A stretch of DNA of 44,223 nt. Origin: CAYVAP01 sp964343195 (GTDB lineage: Bacteria; Bacteroidota; Bacteroidia; J057). Where the stretch lies: the NCBI GenBank assembly GCA_964343195.1, contig CAYFIR010000045.1, positions 1 to 44,223 on the forward strand. The letters run 5' to 3'. Below, piece after piece: positions 38,201 to 42,854 of this stretch. Made by a program: the position numbers and the translations under genes. Every line of letters begins with the position of its first letter. The first letter of the stretch is position 1. The notes below the pieces were generated by a model. The model did no database searches. It was given only the letters and a program-made list of their open reading frames with translations, and was not told the DNA's origin.

Positions 38201-40296
38201 AGGTGGACTTCTCATCCTTTAGCACCAGTCCATACGGGCTAAATGAATGGGAGTGGTTCGTCGATGGCGGCTCCAAGGGTGGATCAGAGAACTTTAGTTT
38301 CTTCTTCCAGCAGGTAGGAGAATATGAAGTGAGCCTGGTAGTCACGGATAACAATGGCTGTACCGATACCATTACCCGGATCATTTACGTACGACCAGTT
38401 CCAGTGGCAGACTTCGTAGCCTCTGATACCATGGGGTGTGCTCCTGATGTATTCACCTTCACCGATCTGACCCAGCACAGACCTAACCAGTGGTACTGGG
38501 ACTTCGGAGATGGCGATACCTCAAATCAGCAGAATCCGGTACATACCTATCAGCAGGATGGGATCTACACGGTCAACCTGCGAATTGTCGACCAGTATGG
38601 CTGTAGCGATGAAATTGAGAAGATCAATTACATCAGTCTGGATCATCCGGAGGCCGATCTGTTCGTGAACTATGATCCAAGCTGTCCTCCTGTAGAGGCC
38701 TTCTTTACCGGAACAGCCACCGGACCTGTAGGTATGAGCAAATGGCACTGGAACTTTGGGGATGGGACGACGACTACCACTCTGACCAATGAGGTGAGGT
38801 ACGTGTACAACACTTCTGATGAGTTTGACGTCAGGTTGATCGTTACCGACTCACTAGGCTGTACTGACACGGTGACCAAAGTGGATTTTGTCAATGTACT
38901 GGGAGATGTCATTCCAGCTGAAATCGAAATCCAGCGAGTATCGGTACTTAGCGATACCGAAGTAGAAATCCAGTGGTATCCTCATCCAGAAGAAGACTTC
39001 TCAAGCTACACCGTGTATCGAGAAGATCCTGTACTGGGATACGTTCCGATCCACACCGCGACCTATGTCAATAACACCACATATATTGACCGCGGGGTAG
39101 ATACCCGGAGCCAGCAACTGTGTTACAAGGTGACTGCTACCAATCAGTGTGGTTCCGAGTCCAATCTGCTGGCCAGCAATGAGCACTGTACGGTTGAGGC
39201 CAGTACTGATATCCTGCCGGGTGCCATCATTGTGAACTGGCAGCCATACCAGGGCTGGGACGTCGAGCAGTATGAAGTCTATCGGGTCAACAATTACAAT
39301 CCTGCTTTGGCTGAATTCCTGGCCGTTGTGGATGGAAGTGTGACCCAGTATGAGGATCCAGTAGAGACCTGTTTCTCTGACCGGGACTACCGCATCAGAG
39401 CCATTGGGGCAGAACGCGAGCAGGAGTCCTGGAGTGATAGCACCTCTGCGATCAGCGAGACTGGAGTACGAGGTGAGCCTACCAAGATCGTTCGTGCGAC
39501 GGTTGAGGACAACCAGCACGTGCTGATAGAGTGGGATGACTTTACCATCACAGGGCCTGCCCTGCTGCAGATAGAGCGGGCACAGGACGATGGACCTTTC
39601 GGAATCGTGAGGACCATGCCTCCAGGCGACCTCAAGTACACCGATACGGATGTGAACGTTGAGCAGGCTTCTTACGCTTATCGTGTATCGATGAAGGATA
39701 GCTGTGGTAATGTTACGCCGGTAAGTAACATTGGTAAGAGTATCCTGCTGAATGCCGATAACGAAGGCCGGGCCGAAGTGCCTACCCTGACCTGGACCAG
39801 TTACCAGGACTGGGAGTACGGAGTGCTCGACTATGAGATACAGGTGTACAATGACACCCTGGGCCGATGGGAGATGGTGAACCGCGTGGTGGGATCCGAT
39901 ACCACCTTCATAGATGAGTCCACCTTCCTCAACCAGTCTGAGTACTGCTACCGGATCGTTGCCTTTGAGAATGGAGGCCGTCAGGCCATCAGTATCTCCA
40001 ACGAGTCCTGTGTACGTACTGAATCCGGGTTCTTTGTGCCAAATGTATTTACTCCGAATGGGGATGGAATCAATGACCTGATCTCATTCGAAGGGTATAA
40101 CCTGCAGACCGCCAGTATCAAGGTGTATAGCCGCTGGGGACTGCTGGTGTGGGAATCCAATAACCTGACCGATAAGTGGGATGGCTATTACAACGGTCAG
40201 CCACTTCAGGAAGGAGTTTACTCCTACGTAGTTCAGGGAGTCGGCTACAACGGTACCGTCTATAACTACGGTGGATACATAACTCTGCTGCGTTAG
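20134..40296 (+). CDS. Giant secreted PKD-repeat adhesin-like protein, T9SS type-B cargo
   Basis: One uninterrupted frame of 6720 codons. A signal peptide (residues 1-32, hydrophobic LALEWVILGTMIFAGGLSA) is followed by 74 PKD domains counted by eye (about 34-6258), each near 84 residues and built around GC.PLTVNFTDLS and WDFGDG cores. Next come about four FN3-like domains (6259-6633) and a gliding-motility/T9SS type-B C-terminal domain (6634-6720, FVPNVFTPNGDGIND, then YSRWGLLVW and GVYSYVV). Nearly every PKD has two cysteines, one in the GC.P strand and one in the final GC.D strand, likely a disulfide; the first lacks the second. The protein should cross the outer membrane by T9SS and be anchored at the surface as a very long fibre, plausibly for adhesion or gliding. 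No catalytic domain is seen. A strong terminator follows. Confidence 0.93.
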   Translation: MRFQSGRIRKLQNLALEWVILGTMIFAGGLSAQVNANFVADATSGCAPLTVRFTDLSTGSPDAYLWDFGNGNTSVFDDVIATYTTPGTYTVTLTVTDTTSGQSSTRTETGYITVFADPLADFSVDVTSGCAPLTVNFSDASVAGDGNIVSWTWDFGDGNVQSGANPSHTYVSAGDYDVTLVVVDDNGCGDTYVINDLVSVTEVANVSFSASPQTGCNAPLTVNFTSSVSPAGTYTYLWDFGDGTTSTATNPTKVYAVNGDYDVSLTITDVNGCQEVVTEPNFILINNPTADFYALDTEICTGRPVQFINQSTGADSYTWTFGDGNTSNAENPSHSFSAPGTYSVSLTADNSAGCSDIIGRTAYITVHPSPAPGFTVDRNSGCQAPMLVSFTDQSIGNIIAWDWDFGNGNFSSGQNPTTTYSTAGLYDVSLTVTTDRGCTATETVPDYIQLANPDAEFASSATQGCAPLTVNFLDISTSPTDPIVSWVWNFGDGNVSNAQNPSHTYTTAGDYTVTFTVTTASGCQNTEVFQYVEVGTPPTTNFVANPLTVCANQPVNFQDLTTGTVDTWIWFFGDGGTSNAQNPTHTYAGAGLFTVTLITEYNGCRDTLIRPDYITVVGPYADFVPNPLEGCQVPLTVNLFDQSTNATGWYWTFGDGSFSTQQNPSKTYTSPGNYDIILTVTDSLTGCTDQATFPFQITNPTASFTANQVVGCVPFEVDFTNLSFQTNSYVWDFGDGTTTNVANPTHTYQNPGTYTVTLLARGGNCEDTLIRTNYITVIGPSLDFTADQLTGCAPLPVTFTSSASSGSGIVSWIWDFGDGSSANGASVAHTYSNPGSYDVTLTVIDGDGCTADLTKTSYINPTFPTASFVSDDTLSCPGALVRFRSTSTGNGLTYLWDFGDGTNSTAPNPTHLFPGNGTYNITLTVTDANGCSDSEIKFNYVDIGQPTAAFAADSTSATCPPLQVNFTDQSSADVVSYSWDFGDGSTSSLANPSKIYSVPGNYDVTLVVTNNVGCRDTLERPNLIQIQGPTGSFSFAPLQGCRPLNVTFNVNSPQAGWTYDWDFGDGTGGTGTSINHIYYTDTTITPIMLIEDAAGCVVSVTSPDRIIIHPLPQPSFTASQTEICLGQNVQFTNTSFSKRPVTSLLWDFGDGTTSTANNPSHTYLDTGTYVVNLQLSTVDGCTDTMAVPVEIRVNAPPTAIFDMSGASGCVPFPIAFSDSSTGAFPIVNWEWDFGDGDTDNGQVITPHMYDTAGVYMATLTVTDSRGCTGQAGRIITANGLPPVDFDAFRYGCAPISVDFTDRTVGSSPSVSWEWSFGDGTKSFQQNPTHTYSSDGQYTVSLKITDANGCVNTLTRTNYIQLEHPIANFTSDATVTCPPQLVTFNNLSIPDTTSSYLWDFGDGTPASTFTNPLHTYYGSDTFDVSLIITNIFGCADTLVRPQHVINYPRPTASYSVSDTSVCVPANLIFTNSSIPSGAALTGYRWDFGTGSGVTTPNASFNYTTAGTYTTSLEITDANGCKDTAYEQVYIQPLPVADFIADDTVGCAVTSISFTDLTTGTNAPVLWEWDFGDGGSSTARNPSNTYFSDGTYTVTLKVEDINGCRDSITRTNYIELDHPDADFTVGAVQACPGTAVSFTDISNGPFPITTWRWDFGDGSPRSFAQNPSHTYTTPGTYTVTLIVSDGISCQDTMIKTSVIEVFTPPTAGFTYTPTSGCDPLTVSFSDASVNGTVPVVGYDWDFGDGSGAVTANPTYTYNTPGVYDVTLIVTDANGCEDTLVQQVEVLEVPVTDFIADKVRGCGPTTIDFTDLTTTPYTKVQWAWDFGDGNTSNSPAPSHTYLNDGIYTVKLVVTDQNGCQDSMTKVNYIRLSHPVASFSMSQNVVCPNDPIGVTFTDLSIADTTLVSWLWDFGDGNTSTSQNPTHIYTTSGTYLISLTIENVLGCGDDTTITQTLEVLNPPVPAFSISDSANCTPLSIVFTDNSTDGDAAIVDWSWDFGDSNTSLQQNPSHTWTTPGVYTVTLTTTDANGCVAQATKQVRAYELPVAEFMTVDSLGCAAQTVTFQNQSASTFSMNYRKWFFGDGDSAVGPQNPTHTYAADGVYDVTLIVGDINGCRDTLERPQYIRLSHPVANFTLDQNEVCPGSPVGVTFTDTSIPDTTIVGWLWRFGDGGTSTQQNPSHSYIAPGTYTVILTVTNILGCSDTDTLITPITVSTPPTAAFSINDSADCAPFAVSLTDLSTDGDYPIVVWRWDFGNGDTSLQQNPSYVYSTSGVETITLTTIDQRGCSDEHSIDVEAYELPVVDFAANDSLGCSGQVFQFTDLSTASANITSWLWDFGDSNTSTLKNPSHTYASEGFYTVTLTVVDVNGCTETLTRNNYIRLTRPIAAFTQNRTTACPGVNIRFTDLSTPDHPIVDWQWEFGDGGTSTDQNPTHYYSTPGFYDVTLIVTNVQGCTDTLVKPNLIHILTPPTAAITPLDISGCPGFTADFKDVSTAGDGTLVNWTWDFGNGKYGTGTDPAPVTYANPGTYAVQMIVVDDMGCRDTATTTATALNPPSVDFVADRRVSCAPATINFTDLTTGDGVAVAWTWDFGDGNTSNAQDPSHTYSANGVYDIILTVTDDRGCTSTLTKTQYIRLNPPTVNFTAGPRTGCPGFTASFVDQSFGDTTITAWLWSFGDGTTSNQQAPTHTYNIPGEYDVTLIVWDAVGCSDTLVKADFIDVYTPPTAVMDLESSTGCAPFLLEFDNNSVGNDTTLATHYWDFGFSNNNSASASGTFLYPSHGNYTLTYVVSDENGCQDTTTEDIEVFRGPNANFVAFNTNGCTGVTVEFRSLANGPAPIIGYFWNFGDGNTSTQEDPVHVYTTDGYFDVTQVVIDANGCTDTLIKRSLIKKDGPNADFTMDVDEGCAPLTVNFEDLSDGNGRRIQDWTWSFGDGTTSFQEDPVKTFTTPGTYIVQLTVSIANGCSGTHRDTVVVFAPPVADIGPDPAEICEPGAITLLDQSVIGDAPLVSWTWAFGDGGSSLNQNPNHVYGNPGTYTAQLMVEDANGCTDLATHSVIVQPKPTANFSSSRRVGCAAETIQFTDQSIGSSSIVAWEWSFGDGNTSTQQNPIHTYLNDGNYDVQLIITDFSGCQDTLLRTQYIRLSHPVANFNTSATELCEGEQVAFNDLSIADTTLAGWFWDFGDGNTSTQQNPTHIYTAGNTYTVTLIVTNVLGCSDTIVRNNLIEVNTAPGAAFTASVTSGCAPLRVIFTNTTTVNSYPIVGWNWDFDNAQTATTQNAVRTFTNAGTYDVQLVATDAFGCTDTFVQRITVTASPIANFEASDSVGCAPELISFTDLSTGSIPVNSWEWDFGDGNSSTGQFPDNNYSSDGLYTVRLMIADANGCRDTLTKPQYIRLSHPVADFTVNQTEICPGTTVQFSDASTPDTTLVSWTWDFGDGYTGIGANPAHRYDTPGNYTVTLVVDNVLGCGDQEVKTALIHVIDPPQAAFAPVADTGCTPFLAQFVNNSQQGDFGITGYAWTFGDGNTSTNANPSNLYTAASTYNVVLIATDLRGCRDTATASVTSSTQPVADFDGGPRVGCAPLTVNFTDRSTGDYTIVSHEWDFGDGGTSTAQNPTYTYGSDGTYTVSLVITDANGCTDTLTRTNYIRMNSPVADFTVNQSQICPGTVVQFNDATIPDTTIVSWAWTFGDGGKATGPNPTHMYTDPGVYAVTLTITNALGCTDQVVKPTVIEVIDPPLASFTPVADTGCTPFLAVFNNNTQAGDLSISGYQWTFGDGNTSTNANPTNLYGNPGTYPVTLIAIDQQGCRDTFQTSVTSATIPVADFDGGPRVGCAPLTVNFTDRSSGDYSIVSHFWDFGDGVSSTAQNPSHTYTVNGTYTVTEIIIDANGCSDTLTRVNYIHVDAPVANFTVNQSQICPGTEVQFTDTSIPDTTIVSWVWDFGDSETGTGQNPSHFYSSAGTYTVTLTITNVLGCTDQVVKVTQVDVIDPPVASFTPVEDEGCTPFLGTFTNTSTAGDLSIASYEWDFGDGGSSNQANPSHLFTPAGTYTVTLIATDLQGCADTVQQDVTATTIPIAEFEGDPRFGCAPEQVNFVDLSMGDYAIAAHKWYFGDGDSSSLQFPFHTYSQNGAYTVQLIVTDVKGCTDTMTKVNYVRLSEPVADFTVSDTDICPGTEVQFADASIADTTLTRWTWDFGDTGTGTGQNPTHVYTDPGTYTVTLTIRNVNGCESQVVKTALIRVSTPPEVQFVPSALSGCAPLTLTFNNQTVINTSPVVLWEWDYGNGQTATTEDGATTLVNPGTYTVRLIATDALGCSDTLTRNIEVFTLPVVNFVASDSFGCAPTDITFQDLTQTDYGLASWLWNFGDANGSTVPVPLHTYSDDGIYDVSLIVTDVNGCRDTLEKPQYINLSHPVADFSVSENEICPGTEVIFTDTSIPDTTLISWFWDFGDGSTGTGSVVNHLYTTPGTYTVSHIVTNVLGCADDTVKMAVIEVLTPPTPSFTMSDTAGCAPLVVQLNDRSTANSYPIGARHWDFGNGDTSNLRNAQAVYTVPGTYTITLTVTDLQGCESVTTGTVVVPTQPRANFFASDTIGCEENIEFYDLSQSDNTIVAWLWTFGDGDSSTQQNPVHTYANTGVYDVSLTVWDNYGCSHTRTRLQYINLTRPKAAFGQDIDIVCPGTDIQFLDESVPDHPLVSWQWYFGDGDSATGPNPIHAYDNAGVYTVTLVITNVFGCTDTETGQVEVLQPPTASFTPDITEGCQPLTINFTDASVPSTSPILAWFYDFGDGTIGMGPNATHTFNSGGIWPITLTILDVNGCSDDTVINIEVFPGPEVDFTADVRVGCAPQTVQFTDLTTSVNPIVSWFWDFGDGSTSTAQNPSHTYSLDGDYTVTLITIDANGCSDTLVRPMYIRLSHPVARFDQDPAESCPGLEVQFLDTSIPDTTIVSWLWDFGDGFTSTLSNPTHKYNNPGVYDVSLIVTNVLGCSDVIVKPGAVIIHTPPTAAFTPGDTTACVPFSLRFLNQSTFTDASIIAYQWNFGDGTTSSQPSPVHTFSTAGVYEVEMIAIDGNGCADTASHTITVRPLPTPAFTVSDSLGCAPVTVSFFDQSFASAAITDWYWEFGDGATSTDRFPTHTYLVNDDYDVSLTITDVFGCSQTITDPDVIRLGSPDADFVLSDNVVCPGTEVTFTNTSLADTTIDTYIWDFGDGFSGSGEQVTHAYVLSGTYDVTLIIQNVNGCTDTTVKTAVITVLQQPNADFLPDAMAGCAPFTVNFTNGSTPTSSPIASWSWDFDDGKGSIFTDPTNTFKDPGFYDVALVATDQQGCTDTARRVIQVYHLPVADFAATDQTGCSPISIGFLDQTQRGDANVIAWEWNFGDNTGSNVQFPNHSYSKDSTYNVSLSVIDANGCRDTVMKPQFIELTRPEAAFTLGTNQTCPGTMVSFLDQSIGDTTLSSWFWDFGDGNTSTDQNPLHMYTYGGVFDVTLTVTNARGCSHTVTLPSAIEVWGAPVTLYTPSAQQGCVPFTVSMTDNSTGTSAPVIAWDWDFGNGDSSSAQEPDYTFEVPGTYTVSLTTTDNNGCQTTFTRELRALALPHAEFLSVDTIGCAPHVADFVDLTTGPAPITGWFWNFGDGTTSPTQHPQHLYNKDGIFDVSLIAIDANGCRDTMMKPRYINLGAPIPDFDQSANQGCPGLVVDFTDQTYSDTTLVSWHWDFGDGNTSVQRNPTHTYDDPGEYTVTLTVSNAFGCSRSITRLEAVRISTPPVANFEPSDSVGCAPLRVTFADQTVAVSSPITNWNWTYGNGDGAIAQEPTYTFSQGTYEVQLLVVDALGCSDSIVKTVEAISSPVADFVSGDTVGCAPHDATFTSLSTADRPILTYNWTFGDGNAGLGPQPTHQYGTDGVYDVTLTVIDQVGCSDTITKPQYVRLTHPTADFVVDVNQGCENTVVQFRDTSVADTFLTGWFWNFGDGTTSVQKNPIKTYTEFGQYDVTLVVTNLLGCQDTIVKPNQVNIFEPPTARIEASDTSGCVPFQVDFSSFSTSPYGLNEWEWFVDGGSKGGSENFSFFFQQVGEYEVSLVVTDNNGCTDTITRIIYVRPVPVADFVASDTMGCAPDVFTFTDLTQHRPNQWYWDFGDGDTSNQQNPVHTYQQDGIYTVNLRIVDQYGCSDEIEKINYISLDHPEADLFVNYDPSCPPVEAFFTGTATGPVGMSKWHWNFGDGTTTTTLTNEVRYVYNTSDEFDVRLIVTDSLGCTDTVTKVDFVNVLGDVIPAEIEIQRVSVLSDTEVEIQWYPHPEEDFSSYTVYREDPVLGYVPIHTATYVNNTTYIDRGVDTRSQQLCYKVTATNQCGSESNLLASNEHCTVEASTDILPGAIIVNWQPYQGWDVEQYEVYRVNNYNPALAEFLAVVDGSVTQYEDPVETCFSDRDYRIRAIGAEREQESWSDSTSAISETGVRGEPTKIVRATVEDNQHVLIEWDDFTITGPALLQIERAQDDGPFGIVRTMPPGDLKYTDTDVNVEQASYAYRVSMKDSCGNVTPVSNIGKSILLNADNEGRAEVPTLTWTSYQDWEYGVLDYEIQVYNDTLGRWEMVNRVVGSDTTFIDESTFLNQSEYCYRIVAFENGGRQAISISNESCVRTESGFFVPNVFTPNGDGINDLISFEGYNLQTASIKVYSRWGLLVWESNNLTDKWDGYYNGQPLQEGVYSYVVQGVGYNGTVYNYGGYITLLR
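20233..23976 (+). repeat. PKD domains 1-15, mostly irregular order
   Basis: Fifteen PKD domains with variable linkers. Domains 1-13 show no rotation, while 14 (B-type) and 15 (C-type) already fit the register that continues downstream. Domain 1 lacks the second cysteine. Confidence 0.8.
23977..38907 (+). repeat. Higher-order A-B-C array of PKD domains 16-74
   Basis: Fifty-nine PKD domains in strict A-B-C rotation: 19 full triplets plus A and B. The codon for the Ala position of the V-A-D-F motif of each A domain starts at 23980, 24736, 25498, 26263, 27031, 27793, 28555, 29311, 30070, 30829, 31588, 32347, 33106, 33865, 34615, 35374, 36133, 36895, 37651 and 38407, spacings of 750-768 nt. A-to-B linkers read like YIRLSHPVADF, B-to-C like VIEVxTPPTAxF, C-to-A like VxxxPVADF. 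A domains carry D/N-G before the late Y-x-V strand; B and C carry P-G or similar. Confidence 0.9.
38908..40032 (+). other. FN3-like domains of the giant protein
   Basis: Residues 6259-6633 hold about four fibronectin type III-like units. Recognisable W and Y-x-V-Y-R features include VEIQWYPHPEEDFSSYTVYRE, IVNWQPYQGWDVEQYEVYR, VLIEWDDFTITGPALLQIER and LTWTSYQDWEYGVLDYEIQ. They act as a spacer between the PKD stalk and the sorting domain. Confidence 0.7.
40033..40293 (+). other. T9SS type-B sorting / gliding-motility C-terminal domain
   Basis: Residues 6634-6720. The signature FVPNVFTPNGDGINDL opens the domain, followed by IKVYSRWGLLVWES, DKWDGYYNGQPLQEGVYSYVV and a closing GGYITLLR, as in the TIGR04131-type domain that directs type IX secretion. 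Confidence 0.93.
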
Positions 40297-40326
40297 GGAT
40301 TGGAATACAGATTTTTGGTGATCCTA

Positions 40327-40364
40327 TGCGGGACATCTCCGATTGGAGGTGTCCCGCAGTTTTT
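40327..40364 (+). terminator. Intrinsic terminator of the giant gene
   Basis: A 14-bp stem (TGCGGGACATCTCC with GGAGGTGTCCCGCA, one G-T-type wobble) and a GATT loop are followed by GTTTTT, 31 nt past the stop codon. Confidence 0.9.
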
Positions 40365-40473
40365 ATGGAACATACTACTTGGAGGAGTCTCGTATTTGTG
40401 TCTAAATTTATTCGGTGATCCTTCCAACTCACTACTTCTATTTTTTCTCCTTATTGAAAAACCATCCTCCAGT

Positions 40474-41763
40474 ATGCTCCATAAGTTCGACCCAGAAGCA
40501 TTTGAGTCCGTCCCTTCACAAGTGCCTGGAATCACCGTATTCAAACCTTTAGAAGTCCGGAAAGAGCACAAAACCGTAGTCAGTTTCTCCTGTGCCAATT
40601 GCGGGGGAGGGAAGGCGTACTCGACGGAGGCTGGCCTGCTTACCTGTACATTTTGCGGGCATCAGGAACTCAGGTCCGAAGGCAATGGCCCGGAGGTTAG
40701 GCAGTTTTCTGCCGCAATGCCGCTGGCAGGGCAAAAACATGAATTCAAACTGGAAACCCTGGAACACGCCCGAGAAAGCTGGGCACCGGGAGATGTTGAC
40801 ATTGACTGCCAGCAGTGTGGGGCACACCTGACCCTGCCTCCCCAGCAGCTATCACTTGCCTGCCCGTTTTGCCATTCTCCGAAAGTGATCCAGCAAAAAC
40901 GCCGGGATGATGCCCTGAGCCCCCAGGTATTAATTCCACTGAGTGTCGAGTCAAAGGATTGTGAAGGGCCAGCACATGAATGGCTGGGAAATCACCCCCT
41001 GGTACCAAGGGATTTACAATCCTCTGTGAGGAAGGCGGAGTTCAGTCCAGTGTATGTGCCATACTGGGCATTTGATGCCGAAGCCACTGCTGACTGGAAG
41101 GCCAGGGTGGGGCATGATCGCACAGAAACATACTATGAAGACGGACAAACCAAAACCCGAACAGTTACTGTTTGGAAGTGGGAAAATGGCCGACAGGAAA
41201 GAGGGTTTAACAACCTGCTGGTGTCTGGCAGCAGCCACCTGGATAATCGACTGCTAAAGCAGGTGGACCAGTTCAAGTTAGGAGAACTGGAAGAGTACGA
41301 TGCCAGTTTTCTGGCGGGAATTCCTGCACAGGCCTATGAAGTAGGGCTGGAGGATGCCTGGAAGTCTGGCCGAAACAGTATCCGAAGCCGGATGAAAGAA
41401 TACTGTCTTGACTCCACCAGCACATCCAAAGTCAGGGACTTCAGCATGGAAATGGAGCTGGAAGAGGAAAAGTGGAAATACATGTTGCTACCCTTCCTCG
41501 TGGCAAGCTACCAATATGAAGGGGAAACCTACCAGATTATTGTCAATGGGCAAACCGGTAAACTGGCAGGGTATCGGCCTGTAAACTGGTCAAAAGTCAC
41601 CTGGATTGGCATTCTGTCCTTCCTTCCTGCCCTGATCACCCTGATAGTCGGGCTATATGCTCCTGACCCACAGCCCATCCTGTTTGGTGCATTGGTATTA
41701 GCCGTAGCTGCAGGAGTAGCCGTTTACATTCTGTTAAAAGAAGCCAAAAAATTGCAGGGATGA
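40474..41763 (+). CDS. Membrane protein with two N-terminal zinc ribbons
   Basis: A 429-residue protein; start at ATG 40474, since the frame upstream opens only with TTG inside the terminator region. Two TFIIB-like zinc ribbons are clear: Cys40/43/58/61 (CANCGGG, CTFCGH) and Cys112/115/130/133 (CQQCGA, CPFCHS). The middle shows VYVPYWAFDAEATADWKARVG, VWKWENGRQERGFNNLLV and YMLLPFLVASYQYEGETYQIIVNGQTGKLAGYRP, a pattern I associate with YdjG-like proteins of unknown role. Two membrane helices end it (WIGILSFLPALITLIVGLY and ILFGALVLAVAAGVAVYILL). Sometimes such proteins are labelled as primosomal-helicase-like because of the zinc ribbons, but no helicase motif is present. It overlaps the next, paralogous gene by four nucleotides. 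Confidence 0.82.
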   Translation: MLHKFDPEAFESVPSQVPGITVFKPLEVRKEHKTVVSFSCANCGGGKAYSTEAGLLTCTFCGHQELRSEGNGPEVRQFSAAMPLAGQKHEFKLETLEHARESWAPGDVDIDCQQCGAHLTLPPQQLSLACPFCHSPKVIQQKRRDDALSPQVLIPLSVESKDCEGPAHEWLGNHPLVPRDLQSSVRKAEFSPVYVPYWAFDAEATADWKARVGHDRTETYYEDGQTKTRTVTVWKWENGRQERGFNNLLVSGSSHLDNRLLKQVDQFKLGELEEYDASFLAGIPAQAYEVGLEDAWKSGRNSIRSRMKEYCLDSTSTSKVRDFSMEMELEEEKWKYMLLPFLVASYQYEGETYQIIVNGQTGKLAGYRPVNWSKVTWIGILSFLPALITLIVGLYAPDPQPILFGALVLAVAAGVAVYILLKEAKKLQG

Positions 41764-42845
41764 GCCAACAGGAATCCAAAAGTCTCCTTGATCAGCACGG
41801 GGAATTGCCGGTTTACTCATGTAGTACCTGCCAGTCAAATATCGTAGCGTATTTTTCACTGGGAGATGAATGCCCTTACTGCCTGCAGTCCACCCTGCAG
41901 CCAGGAAATGGAGGAGAGTCCATCCATTCTGCATTTTCCCCAGAGGCATATCTCCCGATTCAGGTAGCTCAAAGTGCCAGGGATCAGGAGCTGAAAAATT
42001 TTGCCCGAAGCATTCCCTTCCGGCCTGTGGATCTGAACACCCGTAGGCAACTAGACCGTATGACCCTGATTTACCTGCCCATATGGTGGGTGGATGTCGC
42101 GGTTAAAGCCAATTGGCAGGCAGAGGTAGGCTATCCCTACGAAGTCCTGAGCCATCAGGAAAAGTATGAAGCGGGACAATGGAAAACCCATGAAGTGCGG
42201 GAAAAACGCCTGACCTGGGAGTGGAGAGGAGGAACCCTCGAGCGGCAGTATGACAATATCCCTGCTCCCGCATTTTCATTTTTCGAAAAACTGCAGGAAG
42301 CAACGGGATTTTTTGACCAGCGGTTGGCCGAACCCTATGCGCCTGAATCGGTAGCACGCGGAGCTATTATCCTGCCGGATCGGTCCATCAGGGAAGCCTG
42401 GAGTGAGGCACGCTACGAACTTGACCGACGAGCGCAGGAGGAGTGTGAGCAAGCTGCCGGAGGGGAAGCCATCCGGGAATTTGCCTGGGAACCAGAGTTC
42501 GGAGATCCCAACTGGACTCAGTTGCTGGTGCCTGTGTGGCAGTCATGGTACCTCGATGATGAGGGCAACAAGCTGCCCATTTATTTCAATACTCAGACCG
42601 GTCAGTCACATGGCATCAAACGAGCTTCGCCCAAAAGAGCTCGACGGTGGTCTGCCATGGCCTGGCTCTCAGCGCTGATTGTGGTAATAGGAGCAGGGCT
42701 TGCGTTCCTGTTTGTCCCCATCAATGATTATCGCATCGCCATAGCCATCGGAGGAGGGATCTCCGTATTGAGCGCTGCGATAGCCGCGATAGCTGCCAGG
42801 GCTAGAGTCAATCGTTTTAACTGGCGGCAGGGAATGCGGATATAG
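41760..42845 (+). CDS. Paralogous zinc-ribbon membrane protein
   Basis: A 361-residue partner of the upstream gene with one zinc ribbon (Cys21/24/38/41, CSTCQS and CPYCLQ). The same internal landmarks recur in diverged form: IYLPIWWVDVAVKANWQAEVG, LTWEWRGGTLERQYDNIPA, and QLLVPVWQSWYLDDEGNKLPIYFNTQTG. Two C-terminal membrane helices (AWLSALIVVIGAGLAFLFV and IAIAIGGGISVLSAAIAAI) match those of its neighbour. It is translated from an ATG overlapping the upstream stop (ATGA), so the two products are probably made together and may form a complex. Function unknown. Confidence 0.8.
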   Translation: MSQQESKSLLDQHGELPVYSCSTCQSNIVAYFSLGDECPYCLQSTLQPGNGGESIHSAFSPEAYLPIQVAQSARDQELKNFARSIPFRPVDLNTRRQLDRMTLIYLPIWWVDVAVKANWQAEVGYPYEVLSHQEKYEAGQWKTHEVREKRLTWEWRGGTLERQYDNIPAPAFSFFEKLQEATGFFDQRLAEPYAPESVARGAIILPDRSIREAWSEARYELDRRAQEECEQAAGGEAIREFAWEPEFGDPNWTQLLVPVWQSWYLDDEGNKLPIYFNTQTGQSHGIKRASPKRARRWSAMAWLSALIVVIGAGLAFLFVPINDYRIAIAIGGGISVLSAAIAAIAARARVNRFNWRQGMRI

Positions 42846-42854
42846 GGAGATCGG

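Noticed and set aside
20233..38907. Possible CRISPR or tandem DNA repeat
   Set aside because: The periodicity is at protein level; repeat copies differ at most silent positions and no short identical repeat/spacer pattern exists.
40300..40473. Upstream extension of the zinc-ribbon protein
   Set aside because: It would start from TTG and run through the terminator of the giant gene; ATG 40474 is far more likely.
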